Source: Rhodobacteraceae bacterium UBA6236 (GTDB taxonomy: Bacteria; Pseudomonadota; Alphaproteobacteria; Rhodobacterales; Rhodobacteraceae). From it: DNA of 7,883 nt. The DNA lies in contig DJWG01000027.1 of the NCBI GenBank assembly GCA_002440945.1, positions 47,369 through 55,251 of the forward strand, written 5' to 3'. Position numbers and translations under genes: made by a program. This document shows positions 1 through 7,596 of this stretch, piece by piece; the first letter of the stretch is position 1, and each line of letters starts with the position of its first letter. The notes under the pieces were generated by a model that searched no databases, was not told the origin of the DNA, and saw only the letters and a program-made list of their open reading frames with translations.

Positions 1-849
<849 letters not shown>

Positions 850-963
850 GCAGCACATCACAATGGTTGCCGTAATTCCAACAACCAAGCCGTAAAGCTG
901 GTGGCAACTGGGCATCAGAATAATGCCGGAAAACTACCCACTTTGCGAATGGGAAGAAAGCAA
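850..963 (+). other. Low-GC spacer before pheT with small dyads
   Basis: About 49% GC by hand count, against 65-75% in pheT. No convincing ORF and no clear sigma-70 promoter. It contains short inverted repeats: TGGTTG/CAACCA (864-869 with 882-887), GTTGCC/GGCAAC (866-871 with 903-908), GGCAT/ATGCC (911-915 with 923-927), and CCCA/TGGG (937-940 with 950-953). The last pairs with the 5' edge of the pheT Shine-Dalgarno sequence (GGGAAG, 951-956). These are weak stems, so any regulatory role is inference. No leader peptide rich in Phe codons, as used in pheST attenuation in enteric bacteria, is visible. Confidence 0.4.
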
Positions 964-3375
964 ATGAAATTCACCCTCTCCTGGCTGAAAGACCACCTCG
1001 ACACCTCGGCAAGCCTTGACGAGATCACCGAGGCGCTGACCGACCTTGGGCTTGAGGTCGAAGAGGTCGTGAACCCCGCCGCGCGGTTGGCGCCGTTCAC
1101 GCTGGCGAAGGTTCTGCACGCCGAACAGCACCCCGATGCCGACAAGCTGCGCGTCTGCCGCGTGCTGACGGACGAAGGCGAAAAGCAGATCGTCTGCGGT
1201 GCGCCGAACGCGCGGGCAGGGATCACGGTCGTGTTGTGCAAGCCGGGCGATTATGTGCCGGGCATCGACGTGACGCTGGGCGTGGGCAAGATCCGCGGCG
1301 TGGAAAGCCACGGCATGATGGCATCCGAACGCGAGCTGGAGCTTTCGGACGAACACAACGGCATCATCGAGCTGCCTTCGGGGCAGGTGGGACAGAAGTT
1401 CACCGACTGGCTGGCGGAAAACCGGCCCGCCGCCGTGGATCCGATGGTGCATATCAAGATCACCCCGAACCGCCCCGATGCGCTGGGCGTGCGCGGCATC
1501 GCCCGCGACCTGGCGGCGCGGGGGCTGGGCGAGATGAAACCGCTGAAGGTTCCGGCCATCAAGGGCGGCTTCCCCAGCCCCGTGCGGGTGGAAATCGACC
1601 CCGCGCTGAAGGTGCGCGGCTGCCCGCATTTCGCCGGCCGCACCATCCGCGGCGTGAAGAACGGCCCGTCGCCCGACTGGCTGCAACAGCGGCTGACGGC
1701 CATCGGGCTGCGCCCCATCTCGGCGCTGGTCGATATCACCAACTACTTCACCTTCGGGCTGAACCGGCCGCTCCATGTCTTCGACGTGGCCAAGGTGCAG
1801 GGCGGCGTCCTGCGCATCCATCCTGCCAGCGGCGGCGAGGAGTTCCTGGCGCTCGACGGCAAGACCTATGCCTTGCGCGAAGGCATGATGGCGATTTCAG
1901 ATGCGGCGGGCGTTGAATCGCTGGCCGGCATCATGGGCGGCGAACATTCGGGCTGCACGGATGACACGACCGAGGTGTTCCTGGAATCCGCCTGGTGGGA
2001 TCCGATCACCGTTGCCGCGACGGGACGGGCGCTGAAGATCAATTCCGATGCGCGCTACCGCTTCGAACGGGGCGCCGATCCGGCCTTCACCCTGCCGGGG
2101 CTTGAACTGGCAACGCAGATGATCCTCGACCTTTGCGGTGGCGAATCGTCCGAGGTGACGCAGGACGGCGCGCCCCTGGACACCGCCCGCGCCTACCGGC
2201 TGGATCCCGCGCGGGTCGTGTCGCTGGTGGGGATGGAAATTTCGGAAGCCACGCAGCGCCGCACGCTGGAAGCCTTGGGCTTCGTCCTTGATGGCGACAT
2301 GGCGACGCCGCCCAGCTGGCGCCCGGATGTGCAGGGCGAGGCCGACCTGGTCGAGGAAGTGGCCCGCATCGCCTCGCTCACCCGGCTGGTGGGCAAGCCG
2401 CTGCCGCGCGCCCAGGCGGGCGTGCCTGCGCCGGTGCTGACGCCGCTGCAATCGCGCGAGAAGGCCGCGCGCCGCACGCTCGCGGCGCTGGGCTACAACG
2501 AATGCGTGACCTACAGCTTCATCGACGTGGGAAGCGCCACGCTGTTCGGCGGCGGGTCGGATGCGACGCGGCTGGAAAACCCGATCTCGTCGGAAATGAC
2601 GCATCTGCGGCCCGACCTGCTGCCGGGGCTGCTGCAGGCGGCGGCGCGCAATCAGGCGCGCGGTTTTGCCGATCTGGCGCTTTTCGAGGTAGGGCCTGCG
2701 TTTTCGGGTGGCGAGCCGGGCGAACAGGCGCTGGTGGCGACCGGCCTTCTGGTGGGCGCCACCGCGCCCCGCGATCCCTTCGGGTCGCGCCGCACGGTCG
2801 ATGTCTTTGACGCCAAGGCCGATGTCGAGGCGGTGCTTGCCGCCGCTGGCGCGCCCGCGCGGGTCCAGGTCGGGCGCAAGGTTCCCGGCTGGTGGCATCC
2901 GGGCCGGTCGGGCGCCATCGCGCTGGGGCCGAATGTTCTGGCGACGTTCGGGGAAATCCACCCGCGCGTCCTGCGCGAAATGGGTGTGAAAGGCCCGGCG
3001 GTCGCCTTCACGGTGCAGCTGGAAAACCTGCCCTTCCCGAAGGCCAAGACCCCGACGCGGCCCGCGCTTGCGATTTCGGACCTGCAGACGGTCGAGCGCG
3101 ATTTCGCCTTCGTCGTCGACAAGAGCACCGAGGCGTTGACGATCGTGAATGCCGCCCAGGGCGCCGACAAGGCGCTGATCGAACGGGTTTCGGTCTTCGA
3201 CCAGTTCACCGGCGAAAAGGCCGAGGCGCAGATGGGCGCGGGCAAGAAGTCGCTTGCGATCACCGTGCGCCTGCAACCGCAGGACAAGACCCTGACCGAG
3301 GACGAGATCGAAGCGGTCAGCCGCAAGATCATCGAAAAGGTCACGAAGGCCACGGGCGGCACGCTCCGCGCCTGA
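964..3375 (+). CDS. pheT: Phenylalanyl-tRNA synthetase beta subunit
   Basis: Beta subunit of the alpha2-beta2 phenylalanyl-tRNA synthetase; it binds tRNA(Phe) and carries the editing site that hydrolyses misacylated Tyr-tRNA(Phe). It is 803 aa, normal for bacterial PheT. The start at 964 is chosen because MKFTLSWLKDHLD is the canonical N-terminus and GGGAAG (951-956) lies 7 nt upstream; the frame is open further upstream (ATGs at 901-903-type and 949 positions are less well placed). Domains in order: OB-fold tRNA-binding/EMAP-like domain about 44-150 (HPDADKLRVCRV, VCGAPNARAG); B3/B4 editing domain about 210-375 (FAGRTIRGVK, LVDITNYFTFGLNRPLHVFD); B5 about 405-475 (SWRPDVQGEADLVEEVARI); catalytic-like core about 495-690 (VTYSFI, LENPISSEMTHLRPDLLPGLL, GEIHP); FDX-ACB anticodon-binding domain about 708-803 (TVERDFAFVVD, SLAITVRLQPQDKTLTEDEI). 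No frameshift or missing block. It is unusually separated from pheS by the low-GC segment, but the same strand and absence of a terminator suggest cotranscription. Confidence 0.98.
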   Translation: MKFTLSWLKDHLDTSASLDEITEALTDLGLEVEEVVNPAARLAPFTLAKVLHAEQHPDADKLRVCRVLTDEGEKQIVCGAPNARAGITVVLCKPGDYVPGIDVTLGVGKIRGVESHGMMASERELELSDEHNGIIELPSGQVGQKFTDWLAENRPAAVDPMVHIKITPNRPDALGVRGIARDLAARGLGEMKPLKVPAIKGGFPSPVRVEIDPALKVRGCPHFAGRTIRGVKNGPSPDWLQQRLTAIGLRPISALVDITNYFTFGLNRPLHVFDVAKVQGGVLRIHPASGGEEFLALDGKTYALREGMMAISDAAGVESLAGIMGGEHSGCTDDTTEVFLESAWWDPITVAATGRALKINSDARYRFERGADPAFTLPGLELATQMILDLCGGESSEVTQDGAPLDTARAYRLDPARVVSLVGMEISEATQRRTLEALGFVLDGDMATPPSWRPDVQGEADLVEEVARIASLTRLVGKPLPRAQAGVPAPVLTPLQSREKAARRTLAALGYNECVTYSFIDVGSATLFGGGSDATRLENPISSEMTHLRPDLLPGLLQAAARNQARGFADLALFEVGPAFSGGEPGEQALVATGLLVGATAPRDPFGSRRTVDVFDAKADVEAVLAAAGAPARVQVGRKVPGWWHPGRSGAIALGPNVLATFGEIHPRVLREMGVKGPAVAFTVQLENLPFPKAKTPTRPALAISDLQTVERDFAFVVDKSTEALTIVNAAQGADKALIERVSVFDQFTGEKAEAQMGAGKKSLAITVRLQPQDKTLTEDEIEAVSRKIIEKVTKATGGTLRA

Positions 3376-3380
3376 TTGAA

Positions 3381-3404
3381 AAGGCCGGGGGAAACCCCGG
3401 CCTT
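3381..3404. terminator. Bidirectional hairpin terminator between pheT and gst
   Basis: Perfect 10-bp stem AAGGCCGGGG / CCCCGGCCTT with a GAAA tetraloop on the + strand, 5 bp after the pheT stop. On the - strand the same hairpin lies 7 bp after the gst stop and ends in CCTTTTC, a better U-tract than the + direction, where only CTTCT follows. The convergent gene arrangement fits a shared terminator. Confidence 0.85.
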
Positions 3405-3411
3405 CTGCCTG

Positions 3412-4113
3412 TCAGTCGTTTGCGGGAACGGTCAATCCGCGCTGCACGGCAGGGCGCGCCAGGAAACGGTCAAGCCAGGCAGGCACATTCCGCAACTCAT
3501 CCCAGCCGACCTGATCGGCCGCGCCGTACTGGTCGCGGATCGTGCGCAGCCAGGGGCAGATCGCGATATCGGCGACCGAATAGCCTTCCGCGACCCAGTC
3601 GCGCCCCTCCATCCGCTTTTCCATGACACCCAGAAGGCGGCGGGCTTCGTTGTAATAGCGTTCGCGCGGGCGCGGGTCTTCGATCTCTTTCCCGGCGTAG
3701 CGGTGGAAATAGCCGACCTGCCCGAACATCGGGCCGACGCCGCCGACCTGGAAGAACAGCCATTGCACCGCCTCCCAACGCGCGGCCGGGTCCTTGGGCA
3801 GAAGCTGGCCAGTCTTGTCCGCCAGATACAGAAGGATCGCCCCGCTTTCGAACAGGGGCAGCGGCTTGCCGCCCGGGCCGTTCGGATCAAGGATCGCGGG
3901 GATCTTGTTGTTGGGGTTCAACGACATGAATTCAGCGCTCAGCTGGTCCTTGGTTTCAAGCGACACCAGATGCGCGTCATAGGGCAGGCCGGTTTCCTCG
4001 AGCGCGACCGAGATCTTGATCCCGTTCGGCGTCGCCAGGGAATAAAGCTGGATCGCCTGCGGATTGCGCGGCGGCCAGCGGCGGGTGATGGGAAAATCGC
4101 TCAGGTCAGACAT
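3412..4113 (-). CDS. Glutathione S-transferase, YfcG/Nu-class-like
   Basis: Cytosolic protein of 233 aa with a thioredoxin-fold N-terminal domain and an all-helical C-terminal domain. Residues about 21-102 ([31 protein letters not shown] with the cis-Pro at 72, and [15 protein letters not shown] with the glutathione-binding Glu-Ser at 89-90) closely resemble E. coli YfcG and YghU. In that group, a Thr-Pro-Asn motif (here 28-30) near glutathione replaces the catalytic Tyr/Ser/Cys, and the known members act mainly as glutathione-dependent disulfide reductases or peroxidases. The C-terminal helical domain (about 112-225) carries [16 protein letters not shown] and [11 protein letters not shown]. 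The ATG at 4113 is preceded by AAGAGG at 8-10 nt. It diverges from mscL and converges on pheT. Its specific substrate cannot be read from the sequence; oxidative or thiol stress defence is the likely role. Confidence 0.92.
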   Translation of the reverse strand: MSDLSDFPITRRWPPRNPQAIQLYSLATPNGIKISVALEETGLPYDAHLVSLETKDQLSAEFMSLNPNNKIPAILDPNGPGGKPLPLFESGAILLYLADKTGQLLPKDPAARWEAVQWLFFQVGGVGPMFGQVGYFHRYAGKEIEDPRPRERYYNEARRLLGVMEKRMEGRDWVAEGYSVADIAICPWLRTIRDQYGAADQVGWDELRNVPAWLDRFLARPAVQRGLTVPAND

Positions 4114-4257
4114 CTGTGCCTCTTGAATATGGATGGGGCCGCGGGGACGGGGGAACCGGTCCCGGCTTTTCCCGGTATTTGCACTGTTGCCAAAGTGGCA
4201 TTTGTTGTATGTCTTCACAAGGCGGCCCGAGAAGGGCGTGCATCGTGGGGACAGGAA
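4114..4257. promoter_or_regulatory. Divergent intergenic region of gst and mscL
   Basis: The 144 bp must hold the promoters of both divergent genes. A 13-bp dyad TGCCA-AAG-TGGCA (4188-4200) sits near its centre. TTGCCA (4187-4192) could be a + strand -35 element, and TTGGCA on the opposite strand overlaps the same dyad, but I find no well-spaced, convincing -10 for either direction. A GC-rich block (4140-4175) separates the dyad from gst. For mscL, the start-proximal purines GGGG (4247-4250) and AGGA (4253-4256) are the only Shine-Dalgarno candidates. Confidence 0.4.
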
Positions 4258-4686
4258 ATGATCAAGGAATTCAGAGATTTCATCGCCAAGGGCAATGTCA
4301 TGGACATGGCCGTGGGTATCATCATCGGTGCGGCTTTTACCGCCATCGTCACCTCGCTGGTGGCTGATCTTATCAACCCGATCATCGGCGTCATCACCGG
4401 CGGGATCGACTTTTCGAACCTGTTCGTGAACCTGGGCCAAGGCGACTATGCCTCGCTCAGCGCCGCGCGTGACGCAGGTGCGCCGGTCTTCGCCTATGGT
4501 TCCTTCATCACTGCGGTCATCAACTTCCTGATCATCGCCTTTGTCGTCTTCCTGCTGGTGAAGATGGTGAACCGCGTGAAGGACGCCGCCATGCGCAAGG
4601 AAGAAGCGGTTCCGGGCGCCCCGGCCGGCCCGACGCAGGAAGAGCTGCTGACCCAGATCCGCGACCTGCTGGCCAAACGCGCCTGA
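4258..4686 (+). CDS. mscL: Large-conductance mechanosensitive channel
   Basis: Homopentameric inner-membrane channel that opens under high membrane tension and releases solutes during hypo-osmotic shock. It is 142 aa, close to the family norm of about 136. The amphipathic N-terminus ([20 protein letters not shown]) is followed by pore-lining TM1 about 15-44 ([20 protein letters not shown], then LINPIIG), a periplasmic loop about 45-77, TM2 about 78-105 ([20 protein letters not shown]), and the cytoplasmic helix about 126-141 ([16 protein letters not shown]) typical of the C-terminal bundle. The ATG at 4258 gives exactly the conserved N-terminus; the open frame continues far upstream only as an antisense shadow of gst. 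The gene is monocistronic, divergent from gst, with a strong terminator 17 bp downstream. Nothing is missing or unusual. Confidence 0.97.
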   Translation: MIKEFRDFIAKGNVMDMAVGIIIGAAFTAIVTSLVADLINPIIGVITGGIDFSNLFVNLGQGDYASLSAARDAGAPVFAYGSFITAVINFLIIAFVVFLLVKMVNRVKDAAMRKEEAVPGAPAGPTQEELLTQIRDLLAKRA

Positions 4687-4703
4687 TCCGGTTTGCACGA
4701 AGT

Positions 4704-4733
4704 AAAAAGGCCCGCTCCACGGCGGGCCTTTTT
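4704..4733. terminator. Bidirectional intrinsic terminator between mscL and ald
   Basis: The GC stem GGCCCGC (4709-4715) / GCGGGCC (4722-4728) with a 6-nt loop is flanked by AAAAA (4704-4708) and TTTTT (4729-4733). It therefore gives a textbook rho-independent terminator on both strands. It serves mscL (+) and ald (-, whose stop is at 4741-4743). Confidence 0.93.
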
Positions 4734-4740
4734 CGTTGCG

Positions 4741-5856
4741 TCAGCGCAGCACCTCGTCGGCGCTGACGTAGGGCAGGCCCAACGCCTCGCCCACGGCGCG
4801 GTAGGTGAGCTTTCCGGCGTGGATGTTCAGCCCCGCCTTCAGATGCGGATCGTCGGCGCAGGCTTGCCGCCACCCCTTGTTCGCCAAGGCGATCATGAAA
4901 GGCATCGTCGCGTTGCTGAGAGCCTGGGTCGAGGTGCGCGCCACCGCGCCCGGCATGTTCGCCACGCAGTAATGCAGGATGCCGTCGACTTCGTAGATCG
5001 GATCCTGATGCGTGGTCGCGTGGCTGGTTTCGAAACAGCCGCCCTGGTCGATGGCCACATCGACGATCACCGCGCCGGGTTTCATCGTCTTCAGCTGCGC
5101 CCGCGTCACCAGCTTTGGCGCCGCAGCGCCCGGGATCAGCACCGCGCCGATGACCATGTCGGCCTTGGTGACAAGCTCGGCCGTGGCGGCCTGGGTCGAA
5201 TACTGGGTCTTGAGCTTGCCGTGGAAGATGTCATCCAGATAGCTCAGCCGCGGGATCGAACGGTCCACGACCGTCACGCCGGCCCCCATGCCGACCGCCA
5301 CCCGCGCCGCCGCTGCCCCAACCACGCCGCCACCGATGATGACGACCATCGCGGGCGGAACTCCGGGCACGCCGCCCATCAGCACGCCGCGCCCGCCATT
5401 GGCCTTTTGCAGCGCCCAGGACCCGACCTGCGGCGCCAGGCGCCCCGCCACTTCGGACATCGGCGCCAGAAGCGGCAACCCGCCATTGCGGTCGGTCACG
5501 GTTTCATAGGCGATGCAGGTGGCGCCCGATGCAAGCAGGTCGCGCGTCTGTTCGGGGTCGGGCGCGAGGTGCAGGTAGGTGAACAGGATCTGGCCTTCCC
5601 GCAGCCGGGCGCGTTCGGCGGCCTGCGGCTCTTTCACCTTCACGATCATGTCGGACTGGGCAAAGACCTCTTCGGCCGTGGGCAGGATCATCGCGCCTGC
5701 CGCGCGGTAGTCGTCATCGGTGAATCCCGCGCCGGCACCTGCATTGGTTTCCACCAGAACCTGATGGCCATGCGCCGCCGCCTCGTGGGCGGCGTTCGGG
5801 GTGATGCCGACGCGAAATTCCTGCGGCTTGATTTCCTTGGGGCAACCGATCTTCAT
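4741..5856 (-). CDS. ald: Alanine dehydrogenase
   Basis: Catalyses the reversible NAD-dependent oxidative deamination of L-alanine to pyruvate and ammonia; a cytosolic, usually hexameric enzyme. It is 371 aa, the usual family length. Family catalytic and substrate residues are all in place at the standard numbering: Arg15 (EFRVGITP), Lys75 (KVKEP), His96 (YLHLAPD) and Asp270 (VDVAIDQGG). The Rossmann fold is at about 170-200 with the glycine motif GGGVVG (175-180) and Asp198 at the end of the second strand, which fits NAD preference. The start ATG at 5856 has a very strong Shine-Dalgarno GGGAGGT (5861-5867 on the + strand coordinates) 4 nt upstream. It is divergent from an Lrp-family gene, the usual arrangement for alanine catabolism, so alanine-responsive activation by that protein is likely (inference). 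Confidence 0.97.
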   Translation of the reverse strand: MKIGCPKEIKPQEFRVGITPNAAHEAAAHGHQVLVETNAGAGAGFTDDDYRAAGAMILPTAEEVFAQSDMIVKVKEPQAAERARLREGQILFTYLHLAPDPEQTRDLLASGATCIAYETVTDRNGGLPLLAPMSEVAGRLAPQVGSWALQKANGGRGVLMGGVPGVPPAMVVIIGGGVVGAAAARVAVGMGAGVTVVDRSIPRLSYLDDIFHGKLKTQYSTQAATAELVTKADMVIGAVLIPGAAAPKLVTRAQLKTMKPGAVIVDVAIDQGGCFETSHATTHQDPIYEVDGILHYCVANMPGAVARTSTQALSNATMPFMIALANKGWRQACADDPHLKAGLNIHAGKLTYRAVGEALGLPYVSADEVLR

Positions 5857-5994
5857 GGGAACCTCCCTTGTTCGTTGTAGGCGAAGGATGCGCCTGCATC
5901 GGCGGAAAGTCTTTGAAAGAACGCTGGCCGATCCCATTTTTCGTGGTAGGAAATCCTGCCTGACCCCGCTTTCGTCGAAGAAATCCACGCCGCA
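5857..5994. promoter_or_regulatory. Shared ald / Lrp-type regulator control region with dyads
   Basis: The 138-bp divergent gap contains GATGC-GCCT-GCATC (5887-5900), the overlapping AT-rich dyads AAAG-T-CTTT (5906-5914) and TCTTT-G-AAAGA (5910-5920), and AGGA-AA-TCCT (5949-5958). Lrp/AsnC proteins bind multiple short degenerate dyads of about 13-15 bp, so these are plausible operators. A possible + strand promoter is TTGAAA (5913-5918), 17 nt, then ATTTTT (5936-5941); the -35 would overlap the TCTTTGAAAGA dyad and allow autoregulation. The -10 is poor, so this is tentative. No clear ald promoter was identified. Confidence 0.45.
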
Positions 5995-6453
5995 ATGCAG
6001 CTTGACGCAACCGACCGCCGCATCCTGACCGTCCTGCAAAAGCAGGGCCGGATTTCGAACGCCGATCTGTCGGAACAGGTGAACCTGTCGCCTTCCGCCT
6101 GTCACCGCCGCGTCGAAAGGCTGGAACAGTCGGGCTATATCGACAGCTATGTCGCGCTCCTGAACGCGCGCAAGCTTGGCCGGCCCACGACGGTCTTCGT
6201 GGAAATCACGCTGTCCGGTCAGGCCGACGAGGTGCTGGAAGCCTTCGAGCGCGAGGTGAAGAAGGTCCCCGCCGTGCTGGAATGCCACCTGATGGCTGGG
6301 ACAGCGGATTACCTGCTGAAGGTCATCGTCGAGGATACCGAGGATTTCGCCCGCATCCATCGGCAATATCTTGCGCGTTTGCCGGGCGTGGCGCAGATGC
6401 ATTCGTCCTTCGCTCTCCGAACCGTGTTCAAGACCACCGCGATCCCGGTCTGA
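5995..6453 (+). CDS. Lrp/AsnC family transcriptional regulator
   Basis: DNA-binding regulator of amino-acid metabolism, 152 aa as typical of the family. The N-terminal winged HTH covers about 3-50 ([20 protein letters not shown], then [20 protein letters not shown] with the recognition helix about 32-44). The C-terminal RAM/AsnC ligand-binding domain covers about 66-142, including the effector-site segment [10 protein letters not shown] (101-110). The ATG at 5995 gives the canonical start; an in-frame stop at 5947-5949 without intervening ATG, GTG or TTG rules out a longer version. The Shine-Dalgarno is weak (GAAGAA about 5977-5982). It is transcribed divergently from ald, so it is probably the alanine-responsive activator of ald, comparable in role to AldR; that assignment is inference from position. 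A hairpin overlaps its stop codon. Confidence 0.93.
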   Translation: MQLDATDRRILTVLQKQGRISNADLSEQVNLSPSACHRRVERLEQSGYIDSYVALLNARKLGRPTTVFVEITLSGQADEVLEAFEREVKKVPAVLECHLMAGTADYLLKVIVEDTEDFARIHRQYLARLPGVAQMHSSFALRTVFKTTAIPV

Positions 6454-6469
6454 ACGCTTTGGCGTTCGG
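6450..6469 (+). other. Hairpin at the 3' end of the Lrp-type gene
   Basis: GAACGC-TTTG-GCGTTC (6452-6467) is a perfect 6-bp stem, extended to 8 bp by a T-G wobble and a C-G pair. It spans the stop codon (6451-6453). No T-run follows, so it is at best a weak terminator; it may simply stabilise the 3' end. It also overlaps the putative -35 element of the next gene. Confidence 0.35.
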
Positions 6470-6487
6470 CGGGCAGGGTGCTAGGCT
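6459..6487 (+). promoter_or_regulatory. Candidate sigma-70 promoter of the GAF/Fis-HTH regulator
   Basis: TTGGCG (6459-6464), a 17-nt spacer, then TAGGCT (6482-6487). The conserved TTG of the -35 and the TAnnnT of the -10 match the relaxed consensus typical of Rhodobacterales. A start near 6494 would leave a short leader containing the GGAGGAGGAGG Shine-Dalgarno tract (6503-6513). Confidence 0.4.
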
Positions 6488-6515
6488 GACCCGTCACCTA
6501 TGGGAGGAGGAGGCC

Positions 6516-7493
6516 GTGGCGCGACCGAATCACGCCGATACCGTGCTGGAAACCGTGCAGTCACGCTCTGCCGCCGCCTCGTCGCGGCTGGCGGCCTCTT
6601 GGCGGCGGTCGCTGATCAAGCACGGGCTGGACCCGGCGCAGACATCGGCGCCCGAACGCATGACGGCATCGGCGCTGGCGGAACGGCATGCGCGGCTGGA
6701 ACCCCTGATGATGGTCGTGGCGCCGCGGATGGATCAGCTTTACGGGCTGGTCGGCCATTCCGGCTGTTCCGTGCTGCTGACCGATGCCGAAGGCGTGGTG
6801 CTGGACCAGCGGTGCAGCGATGCCGATGCGCCGGTGTTCCAGCAATGGGGCCTGTGGTCCGGCGCGATCTGGAGCGAGGAGGCCGAGGGCACCAACGGCA
6901 TCGGCACCTGTCTGGCGGAAAACCGGCAGGTCATCATTCACCGCGACGAACATTTCCTGTCGCGCAACACCGCGATGAGTTGCATGGACGCGCCGATCTA
7001 CGGCGCCGATGGCCGGATCATCGCGGCGCTCGACGTGTCGTCGGCCCGCGCCGACCAGACCGAAGCCTTCACCCGCCTGATCGCCGCCATGGTCGCCCAG
7101 ACCGCGCGCGCGATCGAGGCTGACAACTTCCGCGCCTCTTTCCCCAAGGCGCGGATCGTCGTCGCCACCGGCGACCGCCCGGATGAGGCGATGCTTCTGG
7201 CGGTGGATGACGATGATCTGATCGTCGGCGCCACCCGCGCCGCCCGCCGCGCCTTCGGGCTGAGCCAGACGGGGATCATCCCGCCGCGCCCGGCGAGCGA
7301 TATCCTGGGCAGCGCCAATGGCCTGACCGGGTTTGAAAAAGCCGAACGCGCCGCTGTCATGCGGGCGCTGGCGCGGGCTGGTGGCAATGTCTCGGCCGCG
7401 GCGCGGGCGCTGGGCGTGGGCCGCGCGACCCTTTACCGCCGGATGAAGCGCCTTGGCGTCGGCGACGCCGACGGCAATGTGTCTCAGCCCTGA
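6516..7493 (+). CDS. AcoR-like transcriptional regulator: GAF sensor plus Fis-type HTH, no AAA+ domain
   Basis: 325 aa. The GTG start at 6516 is chosen because the repeated GGAGG tract (6503-6513) lies directly upstream; the frame extends further into the Lrp-type gene but only as a shadow. The N-terminal helical part (about 1-75, with LAASWRRSL) is typical of AcoR-family activators. The GAF domain is about 76-200 with the family signature WSGAIWSEEAEGTNGIGTCL (114-133), EHFLSR (145-150), CMDAPIYGADG (156-166) and ALDVSS. A PAS-like remnant is at about 222-250 (AMLLAVDDDDLIVGATRAAR). The C-terminal Fis-type HTH is about 272-314 (VMRALARAGGNVSAAARALG, then VGRATLYRRMKRLGV). Full AcoR proteins carry an AAA+ sigma-54-activating domain between GAF and HTH; here no Walker A or GAFTGA loop is present and there is no room for one. 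It probably acts as an ordinary sigma-70 activator or repressor of the aldehyde dehydrogenase 103 bp downstream. Its effector (aldehyde, alcohol or acetoin-like compound) is unknown. Confidence 0.88.
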   Translation: MARPNHADTVLETVQSRSAAASSRLAASWRRSLIKHGLDPAQTSAPERMTASALAERHARLEPLMMVVAPRMDQLYGLVGHSGCSVLLTDAEGVVLDQRCSDADAPVFQQWGLWSGAIWSEEAEGTNGIGTCLAENRQVIIHRDEHFLSRNTAMSCMDAPIYGADGRIIAALDVSSARADQTEAFTRLIAAMVAQTARAIEADNFRASFPKARIVVATGDRPDEAMLLAVDDDDLIVGATRAARRAFGLSQTGIIPPRPASDILGSANGLTGFEKAERAAVMRALARAGGNVSAAARALGVGRATLYRRMKRLGVGDADGNVSQP

Positions 7494-7498
7494 GACAC
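7479..7498. promoter_or_regulatory. Perfect 20-bp palindrome, candidate operator of the GAF/Fis regulator
   Basis: GTGTCTCAG (7479-7487), CC, CTGAGACAC (7490-7498): 9-bp perfect arms with a 2-bp centre. An outer A/T pair (7477/7500) matches beyond a single mismatch. It covers the last four codons and the TGA stop of the regulator gene and lies 98 bp before the aldehyde dehydrogenase start. A 2-nt loop and no following T-run argue against a terminator, while a near 20-bp symmetric site fits a dimeric Fis-type HTH. Binding by the adjacent regulator is inference. TTGCCC (7499-7504) immediately follows and could be a -35 element, but no well-spaced -10 is evident. Confidence 0.6.
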
Positions 7499-7596
7499 TT
7501 GCCCACACCCGGCGATCCCGCCCCCTAGGCCCGGGCCTTTGATCCGCGCATCCTTCCTCCATCGGGTTGAGGAACCCGCCAGAGGAGGGAATTTCC
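7499..7596 (+). promoter_or_regulatory. Leader of the aldehyde dehydrogenase gene with two dyads
   Basis: It contains the 12-bp perfect palindrome AGGCCCGGGCCT (7527-7538) followed by TTT, and the hairpin CGGGTT-GAGG-AACCCG (7563-7578), 3 bp before the Shine-Dalgarno tract GAGGAGGGA (7582-7590), which itself lies 6 nt from the ATG. No good sigma-54 -24/-12 element was found; the only GG-N10-GC spacing (7534-7547) lacks the conserved flanks. This agrees with the upstream regulator lacking an AAA+ domain. The true promoter position is not resolved. Confidence 0.35.

Noticed and set aside
850..963. Phenylalanine attenuator or T-box ahead of pheT
   Set aside because: No Phe-rich leader peptide, no terminator/antiterminator pair with a U-tract, and no T-box-like conserved sequence were seen.
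1897..3276. Long - strand open frame (459 codons) opposite pheT, plus several other long frames opposite or out of frame with pheT
   Set aside because: High-GC coding DNA commonly gives long antisense frames; the translation is Arg/Gln-rich with no recognisable domain, while pheT on the other strand is an unambiguous full-length match.
3376..4257. Possible N-terminal extension of MscL through the gst region
   Set aside because: This part is antisense to gst and runs through the intergenic region; the MscL N-terminus starts canonically at 4258.
4693..5880. 395-codon + strand open frame opposite ald
   Set aside because: Antisense shadow: His/Arg/Gly-rich low-complexity product, no ribosome-binding support, and ald has all catalytic residues intact.
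6282..6515. Longer start for the GAF/Fis regulator inside the Lrp-type gene
   Set aside because: The extra residues are out-of-frame translation of the Lrp gene; the strong Shine-Dalgarno tract and AcoR-type N-terminus support GTG at 6516.
7479..7498. Palindrome as an intrinsic terminator
   Set aside because: The loop would be only 2 nt and no T-run follows; an operator explains it better.
7534..7547. Sigma-54 promoter for the aldehyde dehydrogenase gene
   Set aside because: Only the GG-N10-GC spacing matches; the TGGCAC and TTGC flanks are absent, and the neighbouring regulator has no AAA+ domain.
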